Below are positions 1 to 5,424 of a stretch of 9,340 bases of DNA, one piece after another. The notes beneath the pieces were generated by a model. It saw only the letters and a program-made list of their open reading frames with translations, did no database searches and was not told the origin of the DNA. The stretch covers positions 1 to 9,340 of the forward strand of contig SXIE01000348.1 of the NCBI GenBank assembly GCA_005772945.1, read 5' to 3'. Made by a program: the position numbers and the translations under genes. Source of the stretch: Pseudomonadota bacterium. Lineage in GTDB: Bacteria > Myxococcota > UBA9042 > PHBI01. Numbering within the stretch: the stretch's first letter is position 1; each line of letters begins with the position of its first letter.

Positions 1-614
1 AGCTTGGCCTCGGGGATGTAGCGTTGCGCGAGCACCTTGCGCGTCCCGTGGCGGGTGCTGGCCTCGAGGATGACGCCGATGTTCGGGTCGTCGTGCCTCA
101 CAATGAAGACGCCCTCGCCACCGTTGCCGTCGAGGGGCTTGACCACGATCGCGCCGAGCTCGCCCGCGAACCCGCGGATCTTGCTCATGTCTTCGGTGAG
201 CAGCGAGGTCGGCACCAGCGCGGGAAAGCGCAGCGCCCACGCCTTCTCGTTCATCCCGCGGAGTCCCGCGGGCGCATTGACCACGAACGCCCCACGCGCC
301 TCGGCAAGCTCCAGCAGGTACGTGTTGACGATGTAGCCCATGTCGAAGGGCGGGTCTTTGCGCATCCAGACGATGTCGAAGGCCTCGAGCGCGTCGTCGC
401 GCACCGCGCCCAGGCTCGCATGTCGGCCCTGCTCGCGGGTGAGCGTGGCCTCCTGCCAGGCCGCGCGCACCACGCCCTCGCGCAGATAGAGGCCGCCCAC
501 GAGGCCGTACCCGACCGAGTGACCGCGCCGCTGGGCATCGCACATCAGCGCGAAGGTCGAGTCCTTGTCGATGCGAACGGACCCGATCGGATCCATCAGG
601 AAGAGGTGCCTCAT
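1..614 (-). CDS. gshB: Glutathione synthetase, N-terminal two thirds (cut by window edge)
   Basis: Makes glutathione from gamma-glutamylcysteine, glycine and ATP in the cytoplasm; ATP-grasp family. The 204 visible residues follow the prokaryotic GshB pattern: an N-terminal MDPIGSVRIDKDSTFALM segment (residues 7-24, like MDPI...KKDSSFAM in E. coli), MRKDPPFDMGYI (84-95), NEKAWALRFP (122-131) and the glycine-rich KPLDGNGGEGVF loop (159-170), which in this family closes over ATP. The frame stays open to the left edge, ending in AQRYIPEAK, so roughly the last third, with the ATP-grasp metal ligands, is outside the window. The ATG at 614 fits the family N-terminus and has an AGGGG ribosome-binding site about 8 bases upstream. 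It starts 19 bases after the stop of the secreted protein gene upstream, so co-transcription is likely. Identification is firm; completeness cannot be judged. Confidence 0.95.
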   Translation of the reverse strand, partial: MRHLFLMDPIGSVRIDKDSTFALMCDAQRRGHSVGYGLVGGLYLREGVVRAAWQEATLTREQGRHASLGAVRDDALEAFDIVWMRKDPPFDMGYIVNTYLLELAEARGAFVVNAPAGLRGMNEKAWALRFPALVPTSLLTEDMSKIRGFAGELGAIVVKPLDGNGGEGVFIVRHDDPNIGVILEASTRHGTRKVLAQRYIPEAK

Positions 615-633
615 CGCCGTGCCCCTGCGCGCT

Positions 634-1416
634 TCACTCGCCGACGCCGCGCTCGCGCACCGCATCCGCGTCGCCCTCGCCCTGCCCCTCGCCCGCCGCG
701 CCGTCCACGGCGCCGCTCGGATCCCACGCCCACTTCGCGCGCAGCATCTCGCGCTCGGCACCGCGCACCCCGAGCAGCGCGCCGGCGCTGTCGACGTAGA
801 GCGACACCTCGCCACCCTCGAGCCCGCTCACCTTGAAGATGCGCGCGTCGACCGGGCGCTTCTTGTCGTCGAAGACCTTGGTCTTGCCGCCGCACGCGAC
901 GCGCGCCGCACCCGCCTCGTGCGCGCCGGGATCGTACGTCTTGACGACCTCGTCGGACGGGCACCCGCTCGGGAACGGCCAGAGCGCAAAGAGGTGCCAG
1001 AGCTGGCCATCGACGAACGCCGCGCTGCCGGGGTCGCCGACCTCGATCGGCTTGCCGGCCGCATTGACCGGCGCCCAGCGCATCTTGCCCTCGAACACGA
1101 ACAGCTTCACGCCCGCGCCCTTGAGCGCGATCTCGACGCGCTGGTACTTCACGGCGTCGCCATTTGCATCACGCTGCAAATGTGAGCGCTGCGCGATCTT
1201 CTTCTTCGCGAGCGTCGCCTTGAGCTCACCCGTGGCAAATACGCCGCTTTCCTTGACCACAATCCGCAGGCTCTCCGAGCCGATCGCGTCGGTCTTGCCG
1301 ACCTTGGTCACGGTCCAGGTCGTCAGCTTACCGGACTTGGAATCGGGCTCTTCGGCGCGCGCCGCGGCCCCTGCCGACAGGACCAGCGCGAACGCGAGGG
1401 GAACGAACGGCTTCAT
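634..1416 (-). CDS. Secreted protein of unknown function, upstream of gshB
   Basis: I do not recognise this family. The 260-residue protein begins with a classical Sec signal peptide: MKPF, a hydrophobic core over residues 5-19, and a likely cleavage after ARA (residue 21). There is no lipobox cysteine, so it is probably periplasmic or exported rather than lipidated. The mature part looks like a beta-rich globular domain with WTVTKVGK (34-41), a lysine-rich patch (66-77) and two cysteines (C152, C175) that could form a disulfide. The last 30 or so residues are acidic and glycine-rich and probably disordered. The start is backed by a GGAG ribosome-binding site at 1423-1426, six bases before the ATG. 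It is divergent from dapF and lies 19 bases before gshB, so an operon is likely, but a link to glutathione metabolism is only a guess from position. Confidence 0.8.
   Translation of the reverse strand: MKPFVPLAFALVLSAGAAARAEEPDSKSGKLTTWTVTKVGKTDAIGSESLRIVVKESGVFATGELKATLAKKKIAQRSHLQRDANGDAVKYQRVEIALKGAGVKLFVFEGKMRWAPVNAAGKPIEVGDPGSAAFVDGQLWHLFALWPFPSGCPSDEVVKTYDPGAHEAGAARVACGGKTKVFDDKKRPVDARIFKVSGLEGGEVSLYVDSAGALLGVRGAEREMLRAKWAWDPSGAVDGAAGEGQGEGDADAVRERGVGE
1161..1182. repeat. Perfect 8-bp inverted repeat inside the secreted-protein gene
   Basis: CATTTGCA (1161-1168) and TGCAAATG (1175-1182) are exact reverse complements around a six-base spacer. The site is AT-rich compared with the surrounding coding DNA and covers codons for HLQRDAN (about residues 79-85) of the secreted protein. 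It could be a protein-binding site or an mRNA hairpin, or a chance result of codon choice; the sequence alone does not decide. Confidence 0.5.
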
Positions 1417-1492
1417 CGGGGTCTCCGCTTCGTGTTAGGACTCGGACGAGGCGCGCGCCAGGGTGGCTCGGGCTCGCCGACGCAGCCGGAAG

Positions 1493-1508
1493 CTCGGTCC
1501 ATACCGAG
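1493..1508. promoter_or_regulatory. Inverted repeat in the divergent region upstream of dapF
   Basis: CTCGGT (1493-1498), a CCAT spacer and ACCGAG (1503-1508) form a perfect 6-bp inverted repeat in the middle of the 153-base gap between the secreted-protein gene and dapF. It could be an operator serving either gene or a small hairpin. I found no convincing -35/-10 pair in this gap on either strand, so the promoters here remain unplaced. Confidence 0.3.
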
Positions 1509-1559
1509 GTCGGAAGCGCAGGCCCGCCCGAAACGTACGGCTCGGAGCGACCCATTCCT

Positions 1560-1567
1560 GGAGGGGG
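1560..1567 (+). promoter_or_regulatory. Ribosome-binding site that fixes the dapF start
   Basis: GGAGGGGG sits two bases before the ATG at 1570, with its GGAGG core five bases away. The same frame is open back to an ATG at 1432, but the 46 extra residues there look nothing like DapF. This strong site, together with the family N-terminus MRFVKYHGLGNDF, fixes the start at 1570. Confidence 0.75.
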
Positions 1568-1569
1568 CG

Positions 1570-2496
1570 ATGCGGTTCGTCAAGTACCACGGACTCGGAA
1601 ACGACTTCATCGTTCTTCTGCCCGAGCCCGCCGCGGCGGCCGGTTTGCGCCTCGCCACCGGGCTCAACGGCACGCTCGCAAAGTCGCTCTGCGCCCGTGG
1701 CTTCGGCATCGGCGCCGACGGCGTGATGGTGCTCGCGCCCGCCAACGACGCGGCCAACGACTGCGCGATGGAGCTCGTCAACAGCGACGGTTCGCTCCCC
1801 GAGATGTGCGGCAACGGGATCCGTTGCCTCGTCAAGTTCGCGGTCGACGAGGCCGGCCAGAGCGCTCCGCCGCTCTCGTCGCGCGCCCGCGAGACCGGCA
1901 CACTGCGCGTCGAGACCCCAGGCGGCATGCGCGCCTGCAGCTGGACGCTCGGCCCCGACGGGCGCGTCGCAAGCGTGCGCGTCGCGATGGGTCCGGCACG
2001 CTTCGGCTACCCGGTCGTCCCGCTCCTTCCCGCGCACAGCCCCGACGCCCCGGCGTCGGACAGCGGCCCCATCGCGCTCGAGGCCGGCGATCGCCACTTC
2101 GTCGGCACGCCCGTCAACACGGGCAATCCGCACTTCGTGACCTTCGGCGCCTGGGGCGACGATCGCCGCCGCGTCGCCCTCGCCTGCGGCCCGACCCTCG
2201 AGCGCCACGCCGCGTTTCCGGCGCGCGCGAACATCGAGTTTGCCGAGCTCGGCCGCGACGGTGCGATCGACGTCACCGTGTGGGAGCGCGGCTGCGGCCT
2301 CACCTGGGCCTGCGGCACGGGTGCCACCGCGACCGCCGCCGCCGCCGTGCACGCGGGTCTCGCGCCCTTCGATCGCCCCATCCGCGTGACGCTCCCGGGC
2401 GGCGAGCTCACCATCACGATCGAAAAGGACTTCGTCCAAACCTGGATGGAAGGCCCCGCGACCGAGGTCTTCCGCGGCGACATCGCGCTCGACTGA
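1570..2496 (+). CDS. dapF: Diaminopimelate epimerase
   Basis: Converts LL-diaminopimelate to the meso form, the precursor of lysine and of the peptidoglycan cross-link, in the cytoplasm without a cofactor. The 308-residue protein carries both catalytic cysteines: C80 in PEMCGNGIRC (residues 77-86) and C248 in WACGTGA (246-252). The other conserved active-site residues are also in place: H188 in NTGNPHFV (183-190) and E239 in WERG (238-241). The N-terminal MRFVKYHGLGNDFIVL is diagnostic. Length is slightly above the usual 270-280 residues, because of proline/alanine-rich loops near 92-105 and 150-170. Where most family members have GxGET before the second cysteine, this one reads GCGLT (241-245). 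It is transcribed away from the secreted-protein/gshB pair and converges on rplC, so it is probably monocistronic. Identification is firm. Confidence 0.97.
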   Translation: MRFVKYHGLGNDFIVLLPEPAAAAGLRLATGLNGTLAKSLCARGFGIGADGVMVLAPANDAANDCAMELVNSDGSLPEMCGNGIRCLVKFAVDEAGQSAPPLSSRARETGTLRVETPGGMRACSWTLGPDGRVASVRVAMGPARFGYPVVPLLPAHSPDAPASDSGPIALEAGDRHFVGTPVNTGNPHFVTFGAWGDDRRRVALACGPTLERHAAFPARANIEFAELGRDGAIDVTVWERGCGLTWACGTGATATAAAAVHAGLAPFDRPIRVTLPGGELTITIEKDFVQTWMEGPATEVFRGDIALD

Positions 2497-2519
2497 ACCG
2501 CCTGTTCCTCAGAACGCAA

Positions 2520-2541
2520 CGAGCGCCCCGGGGGGCGCTCG
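2520..2541. terminator. Probable bidirectional terminator between dapF and rplC
   Basis: A perfect inverted repeat, CGAGCGCCC (2520-2528) and GGGCGCTCG (2533-2541) with a four-base CGGG loop, lies in the 97-base gap where dapF and rplC converge. No T-run follows on the plus strand. On the minus strand GTTGCGTTCT follows the stem, only weakly T-rich. A stem this strong between two convergent stop codons is best read as a terminator for both genes. A weaker pair, CGCTCG/CGAGCG (2568-2573/2586-2591), lies closer to the rplC stop. Confidence 0.6.
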
Positions 2542-2593
2542 CATCGTCTGATACCGTCGCGGACAAGCGCTCGGCGCGCTCTTCGCGAGCGAG

Positions 2594-3259
2594 TTACTGC
2601 TTGCCCTTCTTGGCGGGCTTGGGCGGCAGCTCCATGATCCGCACGATCCCGCGCGGCGCGCCGGGAACCGTTCCGGCCACGAGCAAGAGGTGCTCGTCCG
2701 TGTTGACGCCGACCACACGCAGGTTGCGCGACGTCACGCGCTCCGAACCCATGTGGCCCGCCATGCGCTTGTTCTTGAAGACGTGCCCGGGATACGTGCC
2801 TGCGCCGATCGCGCCACCGTGGCGATCGTACTCGTGCGTACCGTGCGACATCTCCTTGGCACCCTTCATATGGTGCCGCTTGATGACGCCCGCGAAGCCC
2901 TTGCCCTTCGAGGTGCCGACCACGTTGATCTTCGAGCCTTCCACGAAGAACGACCCGTCGAGGACGTCGCCCTGCTTCACCTGGGCGATCTCGGCGTCGT
3001 TGAGCCGGAACTCGACCAAGTGGCGCTTGGGCTCGAGCTTGGCGTTCTTGAAGACGCCGAGCTCCGGCCGGCTGATGTTCTTCGCGCGGATCGCGCCGAA
3101 CGCCAGCTTCACCGCGTTGTAGCCGTCTTTCCCCGACTTCGTCTTCACCTGGACGACGTGGTTGGGACCCAGCTCGATCACCGTCACCGGGACGAGATTC
3201 CCGTCCTGATCGAAGATCTGCGTCATTCCGAGCTTTCTACCGATCATTCCGCGCGCCAT
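2594..3259 (-). CDS. rplC: 50S ribosomal protein L3, outside the S10 operon
   Basis: L3 binds 23S rRNA early in large-subunit assembly, and its long loop reaches toward the peptidyl-transferase centre. The 221-residue protein shows the family signatures: MIGRKLGMTQIF (residues 5-16), GTSKGKGFAGVIKRHH (115-130), SHGTHEYDRHGGAIGAG (138-154), FKNKRMAGHMGSERVT (161-176) and LLLVAGTVPG (191-200). It ends in a Pro/Lys tail (PPKPAKKGKQ). I chose the ATG at 3259, preceded by GGGGTTGG; the ATG at 3247 (MIGRK) is possible. The frame is open up to 3376, but that overlaps the promoter. By eye, the E. coli glutamine methylated by PrmB (Q150) aligns with T155. None of its usual neighbours (rpsJ, rplD, rplW, rplB) is here. 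All key motifs are present, so it looks functional. Confidence 0.96.
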   Translation of the reverse strand: MARGMIGRKLGMTQIFDQDGNLVPVTVIELGPNHVVQVKTKSGKDGYNAVKLAFGAIRAKNISRPELGVFKNAKLEPKRHLVEFRLNDAEIAQVKQGDVLDGSFFVEGSKINVVGTSKGKGFAGVIKRHHMKGAKEMSHGTHEYDRHGGAIGAGTYPGHVFKNKRMAGHMGSERVTSRNLRVVGVNTDEHLLLVAGTVPGAPRGIVRIMELPPKPAKKGKQ

Positions 3260-3347
3260 GATCCAACCCCGTTCGAAGTGCCCCCGAGCCGCGTCGGAAG
3301 CGGTTGCGGCGCGTGTCGCGTAGACCCGGCCAGCAAAGTGGAGCGGG

Positions 3348-3376
3348 AAGCTATCCGAGGGGTACCCGGATGTCAA
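3348..3376 (-). promoter_or_regulatory. Housekeeping-type promoter of rplC
   Basis: Read on the minus strand, a perfect -35 box TTGACA (3376-3371) is followed after exactly 17 bases by TAGCTT (3353-3348), which matches three of six positions of TATAAT including the key TA and final T. Transcription would begin near 3341, giving a leader of about 80 bases before the rplC ATG. This supports rplC being transcribed on its own rather than only by read-through from the gene upstream. Confidence 0.6.
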
Positions 3377-3455
3377 CGAGGAATCCGGCGTTCTGGCGGG
3401 CCCGACCGAAGGCGCCTACAACGCGCCTCCGAGCTCCCTTCGCGTCCCCCCGCGA

Positions 3456-3514
3456 CGAACCTCGCGGGCAGCCCGGCAACGGCCCTGACGGGCCCTGACG
3501 GGCCTTCGCGATCG
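3456..3514 (+). repeat. Intergenic copy of a dispersed repeat
   Basis: Positions 3456-3478 match the minus strand of 4883-4905 exactly (23 bases). After one mismatch, 3480-3484 match 4881-4877. A 15-base insertion (3485-3499) follows, and then 3500-3514 match 4876-4862 exactly. In all, 43 of 44 aligned positions are identical. This copy lies between rplC and the GYF-protein gene, ending just past the latter's stop codon. Relative to the copy inside that gene it is inverted. The insertion includes a tandem 10-base unit GGCCCTGACG (3481-3490 and 3491-3500). Confidence 0.75.
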
Positions 3515-3521
3515 CCGTCAG
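3481..3521 (-). terminator. GC-rich hairpins at the end of the GYF-protein gene
   Basis: Two overlapping GGCCC-TGAC-GGGCC hairpins (3481-3494 and 3491-3504) sit immediately after the stop codon. A seven-base stem CTGACGG (3495-3501) pairs with CCGTCAG (3515-3521), which contains the stop codon itself. There is no T-run, so intrinsic termination is uncertain. The stems may alternatively stabilise the 3' end. They lie inside the dispersed repeat. Confidence 0.4.
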
Positions 3522-5284
3522 AGAAGCTTCACCGGCAGGTTCACCGTCATCGTCGCGTCCTTGAACCGCCCGAAGGTCGTGTCCTTGATCGCGCCCGTCA
3601 CGCAGCCCTGAACGTCACCCGAGGTCCCCTGCGGATCCGTCACGCGCGCCAACTGCACGACCCCCGACGACGAGATCACGAACTGCGTCTGCACCGTGAC
3701 CGAGCCCGTGGCCCCCGTGATCATCGCGCCACAGCGCCCGAACTTGCCCCGGATCGCCGCGCGCACGACCGCCGCCGACAGCTTGTCCGGCAGATCCTCG
3801 TTGCTCTTGGTCTCCTCGACCTTCGCGGTCGTCTGACCGGGCTTGAGCTTGTTGAGGAGGTCCTCGACCTTCTTGCCGGCGGTCCCGTTGTCCTTGACGG
3901 CGGGCACCGGCACCACCTCGGCCACCTTCTTCTCGTCGGCCAGCTTCTTGGCCTCGGCCGCCCGCTCCTCGGCCGCCTTCTTGGCGTCGGCCGCCTTCTT
4001 CTTCTCTTCGGGCGTCAGCGGCTTGACCTCGGTCTTGGGCGGATCGGTCTTGGCGTCGGCCACCTTCGCCGCGTCGGCGGTCTTGGCGTTCGGGTCGACC
4101 ACCGGCGGCTCGCCGACCTTGGCCGCGTCCGCGGCGGGGTCGGCCTTCTTCTCGTCGGTCTTGGGCGGATCACCGGCGACCACCTTAGATGGATCGGTCT
4201 TCGCCGGATCAGCCTTGCCCGGATCAGCCTTGCCCGGATCGGCCTTGCCCGGATCGGCCTTGCCCGGATCGACCTTGGCTACCTGACCCCCTGACGGGTC
4301 CTTCTCGGCGACGACCGGCGGGTTCGTCGGCACATCGTCCTTGCCACCCGTCGCGACCACGAACGCGATGATCCCGCCGCCGATCACGACCAGGGCCGCG
4401 CTCGCCAGGATCCACGGACCCGCCCCGCGGCGACGCTCCACGATCGGCACCGACATCGGCGACGACGAGCCGCGCGGCGGGATGACGAGATTCGCGCCCG
4501 AGAAGGGGTCCCCTTCGGCGGACTTGGTATTCGTCGCGATCGCCTTGATATCGATGAGCCCCGACGAGTCCGTGACGAAGCCGTCCTTGGGCCCCGTCGC
4601 CTTGCGGCTCTCTTCGCGTCCGAGCTCGTCGAGGCTGAAAAGCACCGACGACTGGCGCCGCCCGTGGACGCCCGCGATGCCCTCCTCCTCGGACGACGGA
4701 CCGGCCACGCCGAAGATGTCGCTGCCTTCCGAGCCGGGCCCGCCGGGTTCCGACGCGGCAAAAATGTCCGAGCCGGAAGCCGATTGCGCCCCGCCCGCAC
4801 TCGACACGATCGCCGAGAGATGGGTGGACGCGGGCGCTGGCATCGGGCTGCCCGCGAGGCTCGATCGCGAAGGCCCGGCCGCTGCCGGGCTGCCCGCGAG
4901 GTTCGCGAGGTGCCCGCTCGCCATCACGCTCTCGAGCGTTTCGATGACCGTGTCGCCGCTCACCCCGCTCTCGTCGATGTCCAGGAAGTGATGCGACGCG
5001 CGCAGCTGATCGGCGCTCGTGAAGGCCGTGTCCTCTTCGACGAAATCCTCGGGGAGGCCATCGCCCTCGAGGCCAGTGACGAGCGGCTTGAGCGGCCCCG
5101 CGTCGCCCAGGTGCACCCAGTTGTCCATCCCCTGCTGCCAGACGTACGTCTCGGCGCTGATCTCGCCCGAGGCGAGCAGCTTGGCGATGGTCGTCCGCGG
5201 CACGGGTCCGCGGCGCTCGCTGCCCACAGCGTAGTGCCACACGTCGCCCGCTTCAGACACATCCGTCGCACGATTCGCAGTCAT
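3518..5284 (-). CDS. GYF-domain membrane protein with AgmX/PglI (TonB-like) C-terminal domain
   Basis: A 588-residue protein that would span the inner membrane once. Residues 14-68 are a GYF_2-type domain (WHYAVGSERRGPV, then YVWQQGMDNWVHLGD). Residues 70-285 are a long, low-complexity cytoplasmic region with SVLFSLDELG (213-222), SSGLIDIKAIA (240-250) and two GSDIF repeats (171, 187). RRR (284-286) precedes the membrane helix (about 290-311), placing the N-terminus inside. The outside part has DPGKA repeats (339-363), a Lys/Ala/Glu-rich likely coiled coil (423-455) and a tail domain (about 498-588) with the paired cysteines C518 and C561. The myxobacterial motility protein GltJ/AgmX shares this order but starts with a zinc finger, absent here. 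The likely role is to link a cytoplasmic regulator to an envelope machine; the partners are unknown. ATG at 5284, GGAG upstream, own promoter. Confidence 0.85.
   Translation of the reverse strand: MTANRATDVSEAGDVWHYAVGSERRGPVPRTTIAKLLASGEISAETYVWQQGMDNWVHLGDAGPLKPLVTGLEGDGLPEDFVEEDTAFTSADQLRASHHFLDIDESGVSGDTVIETLESVMASGHLANLAGSPAAAGPSRSSLAGSPMPAPASTHLSAIVSSAGGAQSASGSDIFAASEPGGPGSEGSDIFGVAGPSSEEEGIAGVHGRRQSSVLFSLDELGREESRKATGPKDGFVTDSSGLIDIKAIATNTKSAEGDPFSGANLVIPPRGSSSPMSVPIVERRRGAGPWILASAALVVIGGGIIAFVVATGGKDDVPTNPPVVAEKDPSGGQVAKVDPGKADPGKADPGKADPGKADPAKTDPSKVVAGDPPKTDEKKADPAADAAKVGEPPVVDPNAKTADAAKVADAKTDPPKTEVKPLTPEEKKKAADAKKAAEERAAEAKKLADEKKVAEVVPVPAVKDNGTAGKKVEDLLNKLKPGQTTAKVEETKSNEDLPDKLSAAVVRAAIRGKFGRCGAMITGATGSVTVQTQFVISSSGVVQLARVTDPQGTSGDVQGCVTGAIKDTTFGRFKDATMTVNLPVKLL
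4191..4280 (-). repeat. 15-bp tandem repeat coding for a DPGKA pentapeptide
   Basis: Six consecutive 15-base units begin with GGATC on the plus strand (4191, 4206, 4221, 4236, 4251, 4266). The units at 4206 and 4221 are identical, those at 4236 and 4251 are identical, and the two pairs differ by one base; the end units have diverged. The array encodes repeats of Asp-Pro-Gly-Lys-Ala in the periplasmic linker of the GYF/TonB-tail protein. Near-identity of the inner units points to recent slippage, so copy number probably varies between strains. Confidence 0.9.
4844..4905 (-). repeat. Coding copy of the dispersed repeat inside the GYF-protein gene
   Basis: Positions 4862-4905 (minus strand) hold the partner of 3456-3514 and encode ANLAGSPAAAGPSRS, residues 127-141, in frame. 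Directly after it, 4844-4859 repeats 16 bases of the unit's left end a second time and gives another LAGSP. The insertion lies in the disordered linker between the GYF domain and the membrane helix, where extra residues would be tolerated. Confidence 0.7.
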
Positions 5285-5336
5285 GACATCGCTCCGTTTC
5301 GATCGACCCGCCGCCGGACAGATCGCCTCACAATCA

Positions 5337-5361
5337 CGCTCGCGACAGCATAGAGCGAGCG
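5337..5361. promoter_or_regulatory. Inverted repeat bracketing the -10 box of the GYF-protein promoter
   Basis: CGCTCGC (5337-5343) and GCGAGCG (5355-5361) are exact reverse complements with an 11-base spacer that contains the -10 box. With one extra base skipped the arms extend further to CAC/GTG. The position is typical of a repressor operator, but the arms are GC-rich and could also arise by chance. Confidence 0.35.
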
Positions 5362-5375
5362 CGTGCGGACGCCAA
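5347..5375 (-). promoter_or_regulatory. Housekeeping-type promoter of the GYF-protein gene
   Basis: On the minus strand TTGGCG (5375-5370) and TATGCT (5352-5347) are separated by 17 bases; each matches four of six consensus positions. Transcription would start near 5340, about 55 bases before the ATG at 5284. The promoter sits in the 140-base gap after the M16 peptidase gene, which otherwise holds only a weak 4-bp hairpin, so read-through from the upstream operon remains possible. Confidence 0.55.
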
Positions 5376-5424
5376 GCGCAGGACCCCTGAAACTAGGGAT
5401 TACGCAAGACCATCATATTTGATC

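Noticed and set aside
1432..1569. N-terminal extension of dapF from an upstream ATG
   Set aside because: The family N-terminus starts at 1570, right after a strong ribosome-binding site; the extra residues are low-complexity.
1806..3122. 438-codon plus-strand open frame overlapping dapF
   Set aside because: It is an Arg/Pro-rich alternate frame of dapF that then runs antisense to rplC.
3260..3376. N-terminal extension of rplC to an ATG at 3376
   Set aside because: The extension overlaps the promoter and resembles no L3; the start at 3259 has a ribosome-binding site and fits the family.
3304..3498. 64-codon plus-strand open frame in the rplC/GYF gap
   Set aside because: Pro/Arg-rich, no ribosome-binding site, and it covers the rplC promoter and the dispersed repeat.
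4191..4280. Regular 15-bp repeats as a CRISPR array
   Set aside because: They are contiguous with no spacers and encode an in-frame pentapeptide.
2690..4294. 534-codon plus-strand open frame across rplC, the gap and the GYF gene
   Set aside because: It is antisense to two well-supported genes, is rich in Arg/His/Leu with no domain, and is a normal by-product of high GC.
5385..5398. CCCT/AGGG hairpin after the M16 gene as a terminator
   Set aside because: Only four base pairs and no T-run.
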